Below, one piece after another: positions 1-10,416 of a DNA stretch of 64,000 nt. Below the pieces are notes generated by a model, which had not been told where the DNA came from, did no database searches, and saw only the letters and a program-made list of their open reading frames with translations. Numbering within the stretch: the first letter of the stretch is position 1; each line of letters begins with the position of its first letter. The stretch is from Pseudomonas segetis (GTDB lineage: Bacteria; Pseudomonadota; Gammaproteobacteria; Pseudomonadales; Pseudomonadaceae), in contig NZ_FZOG01000005.1 in the NCBI RefSeq assembly GCF_900188155.1, positions 62,001 through 126,000 of the forward strand, written 5' to 3'. The translations under genes and the position numbers were made by a program.

Positions 1-2
1 CG

Positions 3-287
3 CTGACCTGGTTTGCCATGGCCAACAGTCGTCATGCCGGCGGGGATGCTGCGGGTGCCGAGGCGGACCTGCGCAAAAGCGTTCAGCATAAACCGGACTT
101 TGCTGCCGGTTGGTTCAACTTGTCCCAGGTCTTGGCTGAGCGCGGTTGTGGCCAGCAGGCTGCGCAGGCTCAGGCGTGCGCAAAACAACTGGCACCTAAA
201 GACGAGCGGTTTGGTTCGCCATTGAAGGTGGCCACTCAGGCGGCCGGGCAGTGCTCGGTTTTGCAGGCCTGCTCAACCATGCAGTAG
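3..287 (+). CDS. TPR-repeat protein, C-terminal end (partial)
   Basis: The frame is open from the first bases of the window, so this is the last 94 residues of a longer gene starting to the left. The visible part reads as one tetratricopeptide-like helical pair: an ADLRKSVQHKPDFAAGWFN stretch followed by an ALA-type helix (LSQVLAERG...QAAQAQACAKQLAP). TPR arrays mediate protein-protein contacts. The protein ends just before a strong rho-independent terminator. Nothing visible identifies the parent protein. Confidence 0.6.
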   Translation: MTWFAMANSRHAGGDAAGAEADLRKSVQHKPDFAAGWFNLSQVLAERGCGQQAAQAQACAKQLAPKDERFGSPLKVATQAAGQCSVLQACSTMQ

Positions 288-303
288 TGTTTTGACTGCT
301 ATA

Positions 304-331
304 AAAAACGGCGCCAATTGGCGCCGTTTTT
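304..331. terminator. Bidirectional rho-independent terminator
   Basis: A perfect 12-bp stem (304-315 with 320-331) closes on an AATT loop and has A-rich and T-rich flanks, so it can act on both strands. It sits between the converging TPR gene and the PuuB-like gene. Confidence 0.85.
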
Positions 332-343
332 AATGGGTAGTGC

Positions 344-1627
344 CTAGAAGCCGAGTCTGTCACGCAGGCTGTAATACCAGGCGCCCATTGCCGTGAAAGG
401 TACGCGCAGCAAGCGTCCACCCGGGAATGGGTAATGTGGCAGGCCAGCAAAGGCATCGAAGCGTTCGGCTTGGCCGCGCAGTGCTTCGCCAAGCACCTTG
501 CCCGCGAGGTGGGTGTAGGTTACGCCGTGCCCGCTGCAGCCTTGTGAGTAGTAGATGTTATCGCCAATACGACCGACTTGCGGCAAGCGCGAAAGCGTCA
601 GGAGGAAGTTGCCGGTCCAGGCATAATCAATCTTCACATCCTTGAGCTGCGGGAAGGTCTTGATCATGTTGGGACGAATGATGGCCTCGATATTGGCCGG
701 GTCACGAGCGCCGTAAACCACGCCACCACCGAAAACCAGGCGCTTGTCGCCAGTCAGGCGGTAGTAGTCGAGCAGGTAGTTGCAGTCTTCTACGCAATAA
801 TCTTGTGGCAGGATGCTTTTGGCCATTTCATCGGACAGCGGCTCGGTAGCAATCACCTGGGTGCCGCACGGCATTGATTTTGCGCTCAGCTCAGGCATCA
901 GGTCGCCCAGGTATGCGTTGCCGGCGACAACCACGAACTTTGCCTTGATTCGACCTTTTGGCGTGTGCACAACCGGGTTCGCGCCGCGCTCAATGCGTGT
1001 TGCGGGTGACTGTTCGTAGATAACTCCGCCCAATGACTCGACAGCCGCAGCCTCGCCCAGCGCCAGGTTAAGAGGGTGGATGTGGCCGCCACTCATGTCG
1101 AGCATGCCACCGACGTAGTTATCCGTGGCCACTACTTCACGGATGCGCTTGGCATCCATCAGCTCGAGTTGAGTGTGGCCGTAGCGTTCCCAGAGTTTCT
1201 TTTGCGACTCCAGGTGGGTCATGTGCTTGCTGGTATTGGCCGCGAAAACACCGCCGTCCTTGAGGTCGCACTGAATGTTGTACTTGGCGACTCGCTCACG
1301 AATGATGCTACCGCCCTCGAACGCCATCTGGCCCAACAGCTGTGCCTGCTTGGGGCCAACGCTACGTTCAATCACGTCGATATCGCGGCTATAGCTGTTA
1401 ACAATCTGGCCGCCGTTACGTCCGGATGCGCCGAAACCGACTTTCGCCGCCTCGACAATACTCACCTTGAAGCCATTTTCGAGTAGCGAGATTGCAGTTG
1501 ATAACCCCGTGTAGCCAGCGCCAACAATGCACACATCAGTCTCGACGTCACCATTGAGTTCAGGGCGGGCAGGGACGGGGTTCGCGGAAGCCGCGTAATA
1601 GGATTGTGGGTATTCCGTGTGCGCCAT
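344..1627 (-). CDS. puuB: FAD-dependent oxidoreductase, PuuB-like (gamma-glutamylputrescine oxidase family)
   Basis: A 427-residue DAO-family flavoenzyme. The dinucleotide-binding motif GAGYTG is at residues 36-41, and the SGRNGGQ motif near residue 70 is typical of PuuB and related amine/amino-acid oxidases. C-terminal GCSGHGVTYTHLAG matches the second FAD contact of the family. Family knowledge: PuuB oxidises gamma-glutamylputrescine in putrescine breakdown, and pseudomonads carry several paralogues, so the exact amine substrate is uncertain. The ATG at 1627 has an AGAGG ribosome site 7 nt upstream. It is monocistronic here, with no puu partner genes visible, and converges on the terminator at 304-331. 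Confidence 0.75.
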   Translation of the reverse strand: MAHTEYPQSYYAASANPVPARPELNGDVETDVCIVGAGYTGLSTAISLLENGFKVSIVEAAKVGFGASGRNGGQIVNSYSRDIDVIERSVGPKQAQLLGQMAFEGGSIIRERVAKYNIQCDLKDGGVFAANTSKHMTHLESQKKLWERYGHTQLELMDAKRIREVVATDNYVGGMLDMSGGHIHPLNLALGEAAAVESLGGVIYEQSPATRIERGANPVVHTPKGRIKAKFVVVAGNAYLGDLMPELSAKSMPCGTQVIATEPLSDEMAKSILPQDYCVEDCNYLLDYYRLTGDKRLVFGGGVVYGARDPANIEAIIRPNMIKTFPQLKDVKIDYAWTGNFLLTLSRLPQVGRIGDNIYYSQGCSGHGVTYTHLAGKVLGEALRGQAERFDAFAGLPHYPFPGGRLLRVPFTAMGAWYYSLRDRLGF

Positions 1628-1771
1628 TTTGCAACCTCTGTTGTTTATTTTTTACGAATATCCTGATGCTACCCGAGTTGAAAATGCCCGGCTAGTGGTC
1701 TTTAAGAAATCTTCAGCAGCCTCTTGATGCCTAAAAAATGCATTTATTCAGTCGGTTAGCGAAAAAAACTA

Positions 1772-1799
1772 TTGACAGTTTTGCGCTCGGACGTAGAAT
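1772..1799 (+). promoter_or_regulatory. Sigma-70 promoter for tRNA-Val
   Basis: A consensus TTGACA (1772-1777) and TAGAAT (1794-1799) are separated by 16 bp. The -10 ends 13 nt before the mature tRNA 5' end, a good stable-RNA promoter arrangement. Confidence 0.75.
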
Positions 1800-1812
1800 G
1801 CGCACCCATTGC

Positions 1813-1889
1813 AGGCACATAGCTCAGTTGGTTAGAGCACCACCTTGACATGGTGGGGGTCGTTGGTTCGAATCCAATTGTGCCTACCA
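1813..1889 (+). tRNA. tRNA-Val (anticodon GAC)
   Basis: Full cloverleaf. Acceptor AGGCACA (1813-1819) pairs with TGTGCCT (1879-1885), the anticodon loop TTGACAT contains GAC, and the T-loop reads GGTTCGAATCC. CCA is encoded (1887-1889). A T-run terminator follows at 1917-1944. Confidence 0.97.
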
Positions 1890-1916
1890 AACAAACCGCT
1901 CTTGGGCGGTACTTAG

Positions 1917-1944
1917 AAGGCGATCCTTAGGGGTCGCCTTTTTT
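1917..1944 (+). terminator. Rho-independent terminator after tRNA-Val
   Basis: The stem AAGGCGA/TCGCCTT (1917-1923 with 1934-1940) is followed by a T-run. The next 270 bp, up to the SPFH gene, hold no feature I can support. Confidence 0.8.
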
Positions 1945-2217
1945 GTTTCTGGAATATTTGGGCAAGCGATTTGCCTGCCCAGGCCGCCCGGCAGATGCAT
2001 TCTGGGGGCTACTGATTTGCTGGTCTGCCTGTCCTGATATGCGTCCCGTCACCTCTGGAGTGTCGCAGGTGGGGTGTTGGCTAGGGGCGGGGATTTGTTC
2101 GAGTCGTGCGGATGCGGCGCAGCCAGGGCGTGCACATGTCTCGATTGGCAGGGCGGGTGAGGCGGCGGCCAGACCCCCTGGATGCGTCGAGGCATCGGCG
2201 ATCTGGCCTTGGAAGTA

Positions 2218-3090
2218 TTACTTGGCGTCTATAAACGGCAGGGTTCCGTTGGGTAGAACCGTGGTCGGAAGTACGCCGTTCCAGCGTTCTGCCTTGGTCA
2301 GCTCCACGAGATTTTGATTGCTTGCCAGTGCCTGGGCGCGCGCCTTGATCGCATCGGCTTCAGCTTCACCGCGCAAGCGAGTGGCTTCCGCATCGGCTTT
2401 GGCCTGGGCAACCTTGGAGTCGGCTTCAGCTTGAGCTTGGGTCACGCGGATCTGCGCCTGGACCTGCTCGGTGGCCAGCATCTGCTCGCGGGTCTTGACC
2501 TCCACTTCGGCTTTCATGCGCTGGGCAATCGAGCGTTCGTAGTCATCGCTGAAGTCGATGTTCTCGACTTGCACGCTGTCGATGATCACCGGGCCCTTGA
2601 TCGAGTCGGTAATCGCCTTGGAAACATCAGCACCAAAGCGCCCGCGCTGTTGCACTGCGGTTACTGCGTTGTACTGGCCGAATACATTCTCGATTTGAGT
2701 GCCCACTTGGCGAGAGATCAGTCGGGTCAATAGCCCGTCGAGATCCTTGTATTGGGTGTAGACCTTCGCCACCTCGCTGGCGGGGACGTGCCAGGAGATC
2801 GATACAGTCAGTTCTGCGGTTTGCTGGTCCTTGCTGTAGGCCTGGACCTTGTTGTAGCTCGTGGCTTGGCTTTGGATGGAGATGAAGCTTACGGACTCGA
2901 TAAATGGCATCTTGAACGAGAGGCCGGGTTCAACTATCCCCACCAGTGCACCGTTGCGTAGTAAAACGCCGCGTTCGGTTTCATCGACGGTGTACCAGCT
3001 TCCAAAAAGCACGCCGAGTACCAGGATGCCTACAACAAAGGCGACTACGTAGCCAATGATGGATTTAGGCTTTAGTTCAATGGGGTTCAT
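2218..3090 (-). CDS. SPFH/band-7 (prohibitin-like) membrane protein
   Basis: A 290-residue protein with one N-terminal transmembrane helix (about residues 11-31). A band-7/PHB domain follows (TVDETERGVLLRNG start, about 32-220), then an Ala/Glu/Gln-rich coiled coil (about 195-265) typical of prohibitins and stomatins. Family knowledge: such proteins form membrane-attached oligomers and often associate with proteases such as FtsH. No HflK/HflC pairing or NfeD partner gene is seen, so it is a stand-alone member. The start ATG at 3090 has an AAAGGGAA site upstream. It is transcribed divergently from thrS. Confidence 0.85.
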   Translation of the reverse strand: MNPIELKPKSIIGYVVAFVVGILVLGVLFGSWYTVDETERGVLLRNGALVGIVEPGLSFKMPFIESVSFISIQSQATSYNKVQAYSKDQQTAELTVSISWHVPASEVAKVYTQYKDLDGLLTRLISRQVGTQIENVFGQYNAVTAVQQRGRFGADVSKAITDSIKGPVIIDSVQVENIDFSDDYERSIAQRMKAEVEVKTREQMLATEQVQAQIRVTQAQAEADSKVAQAKADAEATRLRGEAEADAIKARAQALASNQNLVELTKAERWNGVLPTTVLPNGTLPFIDAK

Positions 3091-3415
3091 CTAAATTCCC
3101 TTTATGAGTGGTTTTGGCAGGGCAGGCAGGTTCTGGTCTGCCAGGTCGATCAATACAAGTGTGTCGATCAGTCTCGTTGCGCGATCGCCCGGCTGTGCGT
3201 CCGTTGCCTATGCCTGCGGCGGCGCAGGGTACTTAAGTTTACTTTTGTAGTCGATGCACCTTTGATTTGAGTTGTGAGGCAGCTCACTGCAACTTGGAAG
3301 TCGTAGTCAGGTTGTGCAGACCTGTGCATCCAAAGCTGTGTCGCACCCGAGGTGGTTTGAGGTGGTTGATTGCCGTCCAGATAATCTGAAAACTGCCATA
3401 AGCCCTTGGTTTTAA
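3091..3415. other. Intergenic region, no gene
   Basis: This is the divergent spacer between the SPFH gene and the thrS leader. Only weak shadow frames occur. It must hold the SPFH promoter, but I could not identify convincing -35/-10 elements for it. Confidence 0.5.
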
Positions 3416-3424
3416 TGTTATAGT
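3416..3424 (+). promoter_or_regulatory. Candidate extended -10 promoter of the thrS operon
   Basis: TGTTATAGT is an extended -10 (TGn plus TATAGT) without a good -35. A transcript from here would have a leader of about 300 nt before thrS, containing the hairpin at 3535-3562. Confidence 0.4.
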
Positions 3425-3534
3425 GCGCTCTTGGCTGCAAAGGCATATCTTTTTTCTTTGCGTTTCAGTCGCTTGGGTGTGCCCCGTGTGCGTTTTTAAT
3501 CGCGCTGGTCGAGCATGCTTAAATGTAATTACTA

Positions 3535-3562
3535 AAAATGGTCGCTTAGGCGGCCGTTTTTT
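3535..3562 (+). terminator. Terminator-like hairpin in the thrS leader (possible attenuator)
   Basis: An 11-bp stem (3535-3545 with 3550-3560, two G-U pairs) with TTAG loop is followed directly by a T-run. It lies about 170 nt before the thrS start and downstream of the candidate promoter at 3416. It could therefore attenuate thrS or end an upstream small RNA. Confidence 0.55.
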
Positions 3563-3730
3563 GTGTTGTATGCATCAAGTTTTCGCTACGTAAACCTCCA
3601 GTGACTGCGGTTCGGTCAGGTCGGCTCAATGCCGCTGCCATAGTAAGGCAGGAATTCCGCCGAATCGCTTACTGGCTCATCCCAACCCATGTGGCCTTTG
3701 GTAGAGGTCACCACTAGGAGAGGAGGCGCC

Positions 3731-5653
3731 ATGCCCATCATTACTCTTCCCGACGGCAGTCAACGTCCATTCGATCACCCGGTATCCGTACTTGAGGTGG
3801 CTCAATCCATCGGTGCAGGCCTGGCTAAAGCCACTGTTGCCGGCAAGGTCGACGGCAAGCTGGTTGACGCCTGTGATCTGATCGATCACGACGCAACGCT
3901 GCAGATCATTACGCCCAAAGATCAGGAAGGCGTTGAGATAATCCGCCACTCGTGCGCGCATTTGGTCGGCCATGCGGTCAAGCAGCTGTTCCCTGAAGCC
4001 AAGATGGTGATCGGTCCGGTCATTGATGATGGCTTTTACTACGATATTGCTTCGCCACGCCCCTTTACTCTGGAAGACGTAGCGGCGATCGAAAAGCGCA
4101 TGCAGCAGTTGATCGAGAAAGATTACGACGTGATCAAAAAGGTTACGCCGCGCGCCGAGGTTATCGAGCTGTTCAAGTCCCGTGGTGAAGACTATAAGCT
4201 GCGCCTGGTCGAGGATATGCCTGGCGAGCAATCGATGGGCCTGTACTTCCACGAAGAATATGTCGACATGTGCCGTGGCCCGCATGTGCCGAATACACGT
4301 TTTCTCAAAGCCTTCAAACTGACCAAGTTGTCGGGCGCTTACTGGCGCGGTGATGCCAAGAACGAGCAATTGCAGCGCGTTTATGGCACTGCCTGGGCAG
4401 ATAAAAAGCAGTTGGCTGCTTATATCCAGCGTATTGAAGAGGCCGAAAAGCGCGACCATCGCCGTATTGGCAAGCAGCTGGACCTGTTCCACCTGCAGGA
4501 AGAAGCGCCGGGCATGGTGTTTTGGCATGCCAATGGCTGGACCCTGTATCAGGTGATCGAGCAATACATGCGCCAGGTCCAGCGTGAACATGGCTACCAG
4601 GAGATCAAGACGCCACAAGTGGTTGACCGTATCCTGTGGGAGAAGTCCGGGCACTGGACCAACTACGCGGAAAACATGTTTACTACCGAGTCGGAAAGCC
4701 GTGATTACGCGATCAAGCCGATGAACTGTCCGTGCCATGTGCAGGTATTCAATCAGGGCTTGAAGTCGTACCGTGATCTGCCGCTGCGCCTGGCTGAGTT
4801 TGGTGCTTGCCACCGTAATGAACCCTCAGGCGCGCTGCATGGCATCATGCGTGTGCGCGGTTTTACCCAGGACGATGCGCACATTTTCTGTACTGAAGAG
4901 CAGGTCAAGCAGGAAGCGGCTGACTTCATCAAGCTGACACTGCAGGTTTATGCCGACTTTGGTTTCACTGATATCGCCATGAAGCTGTCGACGCGTCCGG
5001 CCAAGCGTGTGGGTGCCGAAGAGTTGTGGGACCGTGCCGAAGGTGCGCTGGCCGACGCCCTGAATGAGTCGGGTCTTGAGTGGGAATATCAGCCAGGCGA
5101 GGGCGCTTTCTACGGACCGAAGATCGAGTTCACCCTGAAAGACTGCCTGGGTCGTAACTGGCAATGTGGTACTTTGCAGTACGATCCAAACTTGCCAGAG
5201 CGTCTGGATGCCAGCTATATCGCCGAAGACAACAGTCGTCATCGTCCGGTCATGCTGCACCGCGCAATCCTGGGTTCGTTTGAGCGGTTTGTCGGAATGT
5301 TGATCGAGCAATATGCGGGTGCGTTTCCTGCCTGGCTTGCTCCGGTTCAGGCCGTGGTGATGAATATCACCGATAAACAGGCTGATTTTGCCCTTGAAGT
5401 GGAAAAAACACTCAATCAAAGCGGCTTTCGTGCCAAGTCTGACTTGAGAAATGAAAAAATAGGCTTTAAAATCCGCGAGCATACTTTGCTCAAGGTTCCT
5501 TATCTCTTGGTTATTGGAGATAGGGAAGTTGAAACGCAAACTGTCGCCGTGCGTACCCGTGAAGGCACTGATCTGGGCTCAATGTCCCTATCCCAATTTG
5601 CTGATTTCGTTACGCAGGCGGTTTCCCGGCGTGGTCGCCAAGATTTGGAGTAA
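3731..5653 (+). CDS. thrS: Threonyl-tRNA synthetase
   Basis: A class II aminoacyl-tRNA synthetase charging tRNA-Thr. The 640 residues match the family length. I start at the ATG at 3731, which has AGGAGG just upstream; an in-frame start at 3689 would add an unconserved extension. Order: TGS domain (1-61), editing domain with [10 protein letters not shown] and the DMCRGPH zinc/editing motif, then the catalytic core with MNCPCH (zinc Cys), motif 2 around [12 protein letters not shown] and motif 3 [11 protein letters not shown]. The anticodon-binding domain is C-terminal. It is the first gene of the conserved thrS-infC-rpmI-rplT-pheST-ihfA block, and infC begins almost at its stop codon. Confidence 0.98.
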   Translation: MPIITLPDGSQRPFDHPVSVLEVAQSIGAGLAKATVAGKVDGKLVDACDLIDHDATLQIITPKDQEGVEIIRHSCAHLVGHAVKQLFPEAKMVIGPVIDDGFYYDIASPRPFTLEDVAAIEKRMQQLIEKDYDVIKKVTPRAEVIELFKSRGEDYKLRLVEDMPGEQSMGLYFHEEYVDMCRGPHVPNTRFLKAFKLTKLSGAYWRGDAKNEQLQRVYGTAWADKKQLAAYIQRIEEAEKRDHRRIGKQLDLFHLQEEAPGMVFWHANGWTLYQVIEQYMRQVQREHGYQEIKTPQVVDRILWEKSGHWTNYAENMFTTESESRDYAIKPMNCPCHVQVFNQGLKSYRDLPLRLAEFGACHRNEPSGALHGIMRVRGFTQDDAHIFCTEEQVKQEAADFIKLTLQVYADFGFTDIAMKLSTRPAKRVGAEELWDRAEGALADALNESGLEWEYQPGEGAFYGPKIEFTLKDCLGRNWQCGTLQYDPNLPERLDASYIAEDNSRHRPVMLHRAILGSFERFVGMLIEQYAGAFPAWLAPVQAVVMNITDKQADFALEVEKTLNQSGFRAKSDLRNEKIGFKIREHTLLKVPYLLVIGDREVETQTVAVRTREGTDLGSMSLSQFADFVTQAVSRRGRQDLE

Positions 5654-5658
5654 TCATT

Positions 5659-6204
5659 ATTAAGCGTGAAATGAGACAAGATAAACGAACTGCACCCAAG
5701 GCGCCGATCAATGAGAATATCTCGGCACGCGAGGTTCGGTTAATTGGCGCTGAAGGCGAGCAGATTGGCATCGTCTCTATTGATGAAGCGCTACGCATAG
5801 CTGAAGAAGCTAAGCTGGATCTGGTTGAGATTTCTGCTGACGCTTTGCCCCCTGTATGTCGCATCATGGACTACGGCAAGCACCTGTTTGAAAAGAAGAA
5901 GCAGGTAGCAGCGGCGAAGAAGAACCAGAAACAAGTACAGATCAAAGAAATCAAGTTTCGCCCAGGGACGGAGGAAGGGGATTACCAGGTAAAACTACGC
6001 AACCTGGTACGTTTCCTTAGTGAGGGGGACAGGGCCAAGGTTTCATTACGATTCCGTGGTCGTGAGATGGCGCATCAGGAGTTGGGCATGGAGTTGTTGA
6101 AGCGAGTTGAAGGTGACTTGCTTGAATACGGCACCGTTGAACAGCACCCGAAGATGGAAGGACGCCAGCTTATTATGGTCATCGCCCCCAAAAAGAAGAA
6201 GTAA
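5659..6204 (+). CDS. infC: Translation initiation factor IF-3 (non-ATG start)
   Basis: IF-3 binds the 30S subunit and enforces start-codon fidelity. An internal ATG at 5671 would drop the conserved I-K-R-E residues. In frame upstream are ATT codons at 5656 and 5659; GGAG at 5647-5650 gives 5- or 8-nt spacing, and I chose 5659 (181 residues). Family knowledge: infC uses the rare AUU start so that IF-3 represses its own translation. The N-domain ([21 protein letters not shown]) and C-domain ([28 protein letters not shown]) are intact, ending in a Lys-rich tail. It lies directly after thrS. Confidence 0.93.
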   Translation: MKREMRQDKRTAPKAPINENISAREVRLIGAEGEQIGIVSIDEALRIAEEAKLDLVEISADALPPVCRIMDYGKHLFEKKKQVAAAKKNQKQVQIKEIKFRPGTEEGDYQVKLRNLVRFLSEGDRAKVSLRFRGREMAHQELGMELLKRVEGDLLEYGTVEQHPKMEGRQLIMVIAPKKKK

Positions 6205-6264
6205 TCAACAGGGCACGGCAGGCCTTGCGATTATATTTATTAACTGAATGCGGAGTATCCGAAC

Positions 6265-6459
6265 ATGCCAAAAATGAAAACCAAGAGCGGTGCAGCGAAG
6301 CGCTTTCTGAAGACAGCTTCAGGCTTCAAGCACAAGCACGCTTTCAAGAGCCACATCCTGACCAAAATGTCCACTAAGCGTAAGCGTCAACTGCGCGGCA
6401 GCACCATGGTGCATCCGTCTGACGTGGCAAAAGTGGCGCGCATGCTGCGCGTTCGTTAA
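6265..6459 (+). CDS. rpmI: 50S ribosomal protein L35
   Basis: A 64-residue, highly basic protein starting [14 protein letters not shown], the invariant L35 N-terminus. It has the family KHILTKKS-type motif (here [17 protein letters not shown]). A GGAG site precedes the ATG. It lies between infC and rplT, the conserved order. In enterobacteria L20 binds this mRNA and represses rpmI-rplT, and the same logic is possible here. Confidence 0.98.
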   Translation: MPKMKTKSGAAKRFLKTASGFKHKHAFKSHILTKMSTKRKRQLRGSTMVHPSDVAKVARMLRVR

Positions 6460-6485
6460 TTCGGTTAGGTAAGAGGAAATAACTC

Positions 6486-6842
6486 ATGGCTCGTGTTAAG
6501 CGCGGCGTAATTGCTCGTAAGCGTCACAAAAAAATTCTGAAACTGGCTAAAGGCTACTACGGCGCACGCTCTCGCGTATTCCGTGTTGCCAAGCAGGCTG
6601 TGATCAAGGCAGGCCAATACGCCTACCGTGACCGCCGTCAGCGGAAGCGTCAGTTCCGTGCCCTTTGGATCGCTCGTATCAATGCTGGCGCACGTGTAAA
6701 CGGTCTGTCTTACAGCCGTTTCATTGCTGGCCTGAAAAAAGCGTCCATTGAGATCGACCGTAAGGTATTGGCTGATCTGGCAGTGAACGAAAAAGCGGCG
6801 TTTGCTGCGATTGTCGAGAAAGCGAAAGCCGAACTGGCTTAA
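6486..6842 (+). CDS. rplT: 50S ribosomal protein L20
   Basis: 118 residues, with the standard L20 start [17 protein letters not shown] and basic N-terminal extension, followed by the globular domain ([23 protein letters not shown]). An AAGAGGAA site precedes it. L20 is needed for 50S assembly. It is 26 bp after rpmI and before the pheST unit. Confidence 0.98.
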   Translation: MARVKRGVIARKRHKKILKLAKGYYGARSRVFRVAKQAVIKAGQYAYRDRRQRKRQFRALWIARINAGARVNGLSYSRFIAGLKKASIEIDRKVLADLAVNEKAAFAAIVEKAKAELA

Positions 6843-6854
6843 GTCCCCGACAAT

Positions 6855-6872
6855 CACCGGGCTCGCCCGGTG
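6855..6872 (+). other. Intercistronic hairpin rplT-pheS (no T-run)
   Basis: CACCGGG (6855-6861) pairs with CCCGGTG (6866-6872) around a CTCG loop just after the rplT stop. There is no T-run, so it is more likely an RNA-processing or stability element than a terminator. Confidence 0.4.
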
Positions 6873-6923
6873 CAAGAGCGGGGTCAAGGGCAGTCGTCCT
6901 TGAGTGCGTTCGAAACGTCACCG

Positions 6924-6953
6924 ATAGGGGAAGAGCTTGAGCTCTTCCCCTAT
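6924..6953 (+). promoter_or_regulatory. Strong hairpin upstream of pheS (candidate attenuator)
   Basis: A perfect 13-bp stem (6924-6936 with 6941-6953) with a TTGA loop ends only 20 nt before the pheS ATG and is followed by just three T residues. In enterobacteria pheST is controlled by a Phe-rich leader peptide and attenuator; I see no clear Phe-rich leader ORF here. Confidence 0.5.
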
Positions 6954-6973
6954 TTCGTATCTGGAGTCTGTAA

Positions 6974-7990
<1,017 letters not shown>

Positions 7991-8034
7991 TTGTAACGCT
8001 GTAAGTAGTTAATCGAATTGATGAGGAAGGCAGG

Positions 8035-10413
8035 ATGAAATTCAGTGAACAATGGCTGCGCAGCTGGGTTAACCCTCAGGTCAGCCGCGAAGATTTAGTC
8101 GCTCGCCTGTCGATGGCGGGCTTGGAAGTCGACAGCATCAGTGCCGCGGCGGGCGAGTTCAGCGGTATCGTTGTCGGTGAAGTATTGAGCGCCGAGCAAC
8201 ATCCGGATGCCGACAAGCTGCGTGTGTGCCAGGTCAGCAATGGCGCTGAGACATTCCAGATCGTCTGCGGCGCGCCGAATGTGCGCCCAGGCCTGAAGAT
8301 CCCCTTCGCCATGATAGGGGCGGTATTGCCTGGCGACTTCAAGATCAAGAAAGCCAAGCTGCGCGGCGTCGAGTCGAACGGCATGCTGTGCTCGGCTGCC
8401 GAACTGCAGATCAGCGAGGAAAATGACGGCCTGCTTGAGTTGCCAGCCGATGCGCCGGTTGGCCAGGATGTTCGCGAATACCTCAATCTCAACGACGCCA
8501 GCATTGAAGTTGATCTCACGCCTAATCGCGGGGACTGTTTGTCCCTTGCTGGTTTGGCGCGGGAAGTGGGTGCGCTCTATGCCGCGCCTGTTACAACTCC
8601 TGAAGTCGTTGCAGTCAGCGCCGTCCATGATCAGGTGCGTCCAGTTGAAGTACTTGCCGCGCAAGCTTGCCCGCGTTATCTGGGTCGTGTGGTGCGTAAT
8701 GTCGATCTGTCCAGGCCCACACCGCTGTGGATGGTGGAGCGCCTGCGTCGTTCGGATATCCGCAGCATCGATGCCGTGGTTGATGTCACCAACTATGTGA
8801 TGATCGAACTCGGCCAGCCGATGCATGCGTTCGACCTTGAGCAGATCCAGGGTGGTATCCGTGTGCGTATGGCTGAAGAGGGCGAAAAGCTTGTCCTTCT
8901 CGACGGCCAGGAAGTAACCCTGCGCAGCGATACCCTCGTTATTGCCGACCACCAGCGCGCCCTGGCTATCGCCGGTGTGATGGGGGGCGAGCACAGTGGT
9001 GTCGCCGACACCACCCGTGACCTGTTTCTTGAGGCGGCTTTCTTCGACACCATCGCGATTGCCGGCAAGGCGCGTTCCTATGGCCTGCATACCGATTCCT
9101 CGCATCGCTTCGAGCGTGGCGTTGACTCGCAACTGGCTCGCAAGGCCATGGAGCGTGCGACCGCTCTGTTGCTCGAGATCGTCGGTGGCGAGCCTGGTCC
9201 AATCATTGAAGTGGCCAGCGAAGCTGACCTGCCCAAGATCGCTCCTGTCACGCTGCGCGCCGAACGTATTGAGCAAATGCTCGGCTTGAGGATGGATGAC
9301 GCCGAAGTGGCACGCTTGCTGACGGGGCTTGGCCTCGATGTCAGCGCTGCCGGTGCAGGGCAATGGCAGGTTGCCGTGCCAAGCCATCGTTTCGATATCA
9401 GCCTTGAGGTTGACTTGATCGAAGAGCTGGCGCGCCTGTATGGCTATAACCGTTTGCCGGTGCGTTACCCGCAAGCGCGCCTGGCCCCACAAGCCAAGGC
9501 CGAGGCTGCTGTCGAGCTGCCTGCATTACGTCGCTTGCTGGTTGCCCGTGGTTATCAGGAAGCGATTACCTACAGCTTCATTGATCCGAAAATGTTCGAG
9601 CTGTTCACGCCAGGTGTCGAACCATTGATGCTGGCCAACCCGATTTCGGCTGATATGGCGGCGATGCGTTCATCCTTGTGGCCTGGCCTGATCAAGGCGC
9701 TTGAACACAACCTCAATCGCCAGCAGCCGCGCGTGCGCTTGTTCGAAAGTGGGCTACGCTTTGTTGGCCAGCTCGAAGGGCTCAAGCAGGAAGCCATGTT
9801 GGCAGGTGTTATCACCGGTCGTCGTTTGCCTGAAGGCTGGGCGCATGCCCGCGATGACGTCGATTTCTATGACATCAAGGCCGATGTGGAGGCGTTGCTG
9901 GCGAGCGCCGGCGCAGCTGATGCATTCAGTTTTGTCTCAGGTGAGCATCCAGCGCTGCATCCGGGGCAAACCGCACGTATCGAGCGTGATGGCAATCTGG
10001 TCGGTTATGTGGGTGCCATCCACCCTGAGCTGGCTAAAAAGCTTGATCTCGACCAAAGCGTGTTCATGTTTGAGCTGGTCTTGAGTCAGGTTGTGCAAGG
10101 GCGTATGCCGGCATTTGCCGAGTTGTCGCGTTTCCCTGAGGTGCGTCGTGACTTTGCCCTGGTTGTTGATCGTGAGGTTCCAGCGGCTTCATTGCTGGCA
10201 TTAATCCGTGAAACAGCGGGGGAATGGCTAACAGACCTCAAGCTATTTGACGTGTATCACGGTAAAGGCATTGATCCTCATAGAAAAAGTCTTGCAGTTG
10301 GCTTGACCTGGCAGCATCCATCGCGCACTCTTAATGACGATGAGGTGAGTACCACTACGCAGAATATCCTCACCTCCCTGGAACAAAGGTTCAACGCCAC
10401 GTTAAGGAAGTAG
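8035..10413 (+). CDS. pheT: Phenylalanyl-tRNA synthetase beta subunit
   Basis: 792 residues, the typical bacterial length. Order: an EMAP-II-like tRNA-binding domain (about 39-147), then the B3/B4 editing domain with aminoacyl hydrolase function. The B5 domain and inactive catalytic-like core follow, and a C-terminal ferredoxin-like anticodon-binding domain ends it (SRFPEVRRDFALVVDREV onward). A GAGGAAGGC site precedes the ATG. It is followed 3 bp later by ihfA. Confidence 0.98.
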   Translation: MKFSEQWLRSWVNPQVSREDLVARLSMAGLEVDSISAAAGEFSGIVVGEVLSAEQHPDADKLRVCQVSNGAETFQIVCGAPNVRPGLKIPFAMIGAVLPGDFKIKKAKLRGVESNGMLCSAAELQISEENDGLLELPADAPVGQDVREYLNLNDASIEVDLTPNRGDCLSLAGLAREVGALYAAPVTTPEVVAVSAVHDQVRPVEVLAAQACPRYLGRVVRNVDLSRPTPLWMVERLRRSDIRSIDAVVDVTNYVMIELGQPMHAFDLEQIQGGIRVRMAEEGEKLVLLDGQEVTLRSDTLVIADHQRALAIAGVMGGEHSGVADTTRDLFLEAAFFDTIAIAGKARSYGLHTDSSHRFERGVDSQLARKAMERATALLLEIVGGEPGPIIEVASEADLPKIAPVTLRAERIEQMLGLRMDDAEVARLLTGLGLDVSAAGAGQWQVAVPSHRFDISLEVDLIEELARLYGYNRLPVRYPQARLAPQAKAEAAVELPALRRLLVARGYQEAITYSFIDPKMFELFTPGVEPLMLANPISADMAAMRSSLWPGLIKALEHNLNRQQPRVRLFESGLRFVGQLEGLKQEAMLAGVITGRRLPEGWAHARDDVDFYDIKADVEALLASAGAADAFSFVSGEHPALHPGQTARIERDGNLVGYVGAIHPELAKKLDLDQSVFMFELVLSQVVQGRMPAFAELSRFPEVRRDFALVVDREVPAASLLALIRETAGEWLTDLKLFDVYHGKGIDPHRKSLAVGLTWQHPSRTLNDDEVSTTTQNILTSLEQRFNATLRK

Positions 10414-10416
10414 CGT

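Noticed and set aside
1943..2317. Plus-strand frame of 124 codons
   Set aside because: Overlaps the SPFH gene and lies in DNA without coding features; likely chance.
3168..3446. Minus-strand frame of 92 codons in the thrS leader
   Set aside because: No ribosome site or family features; overlaps the candidate promoter.
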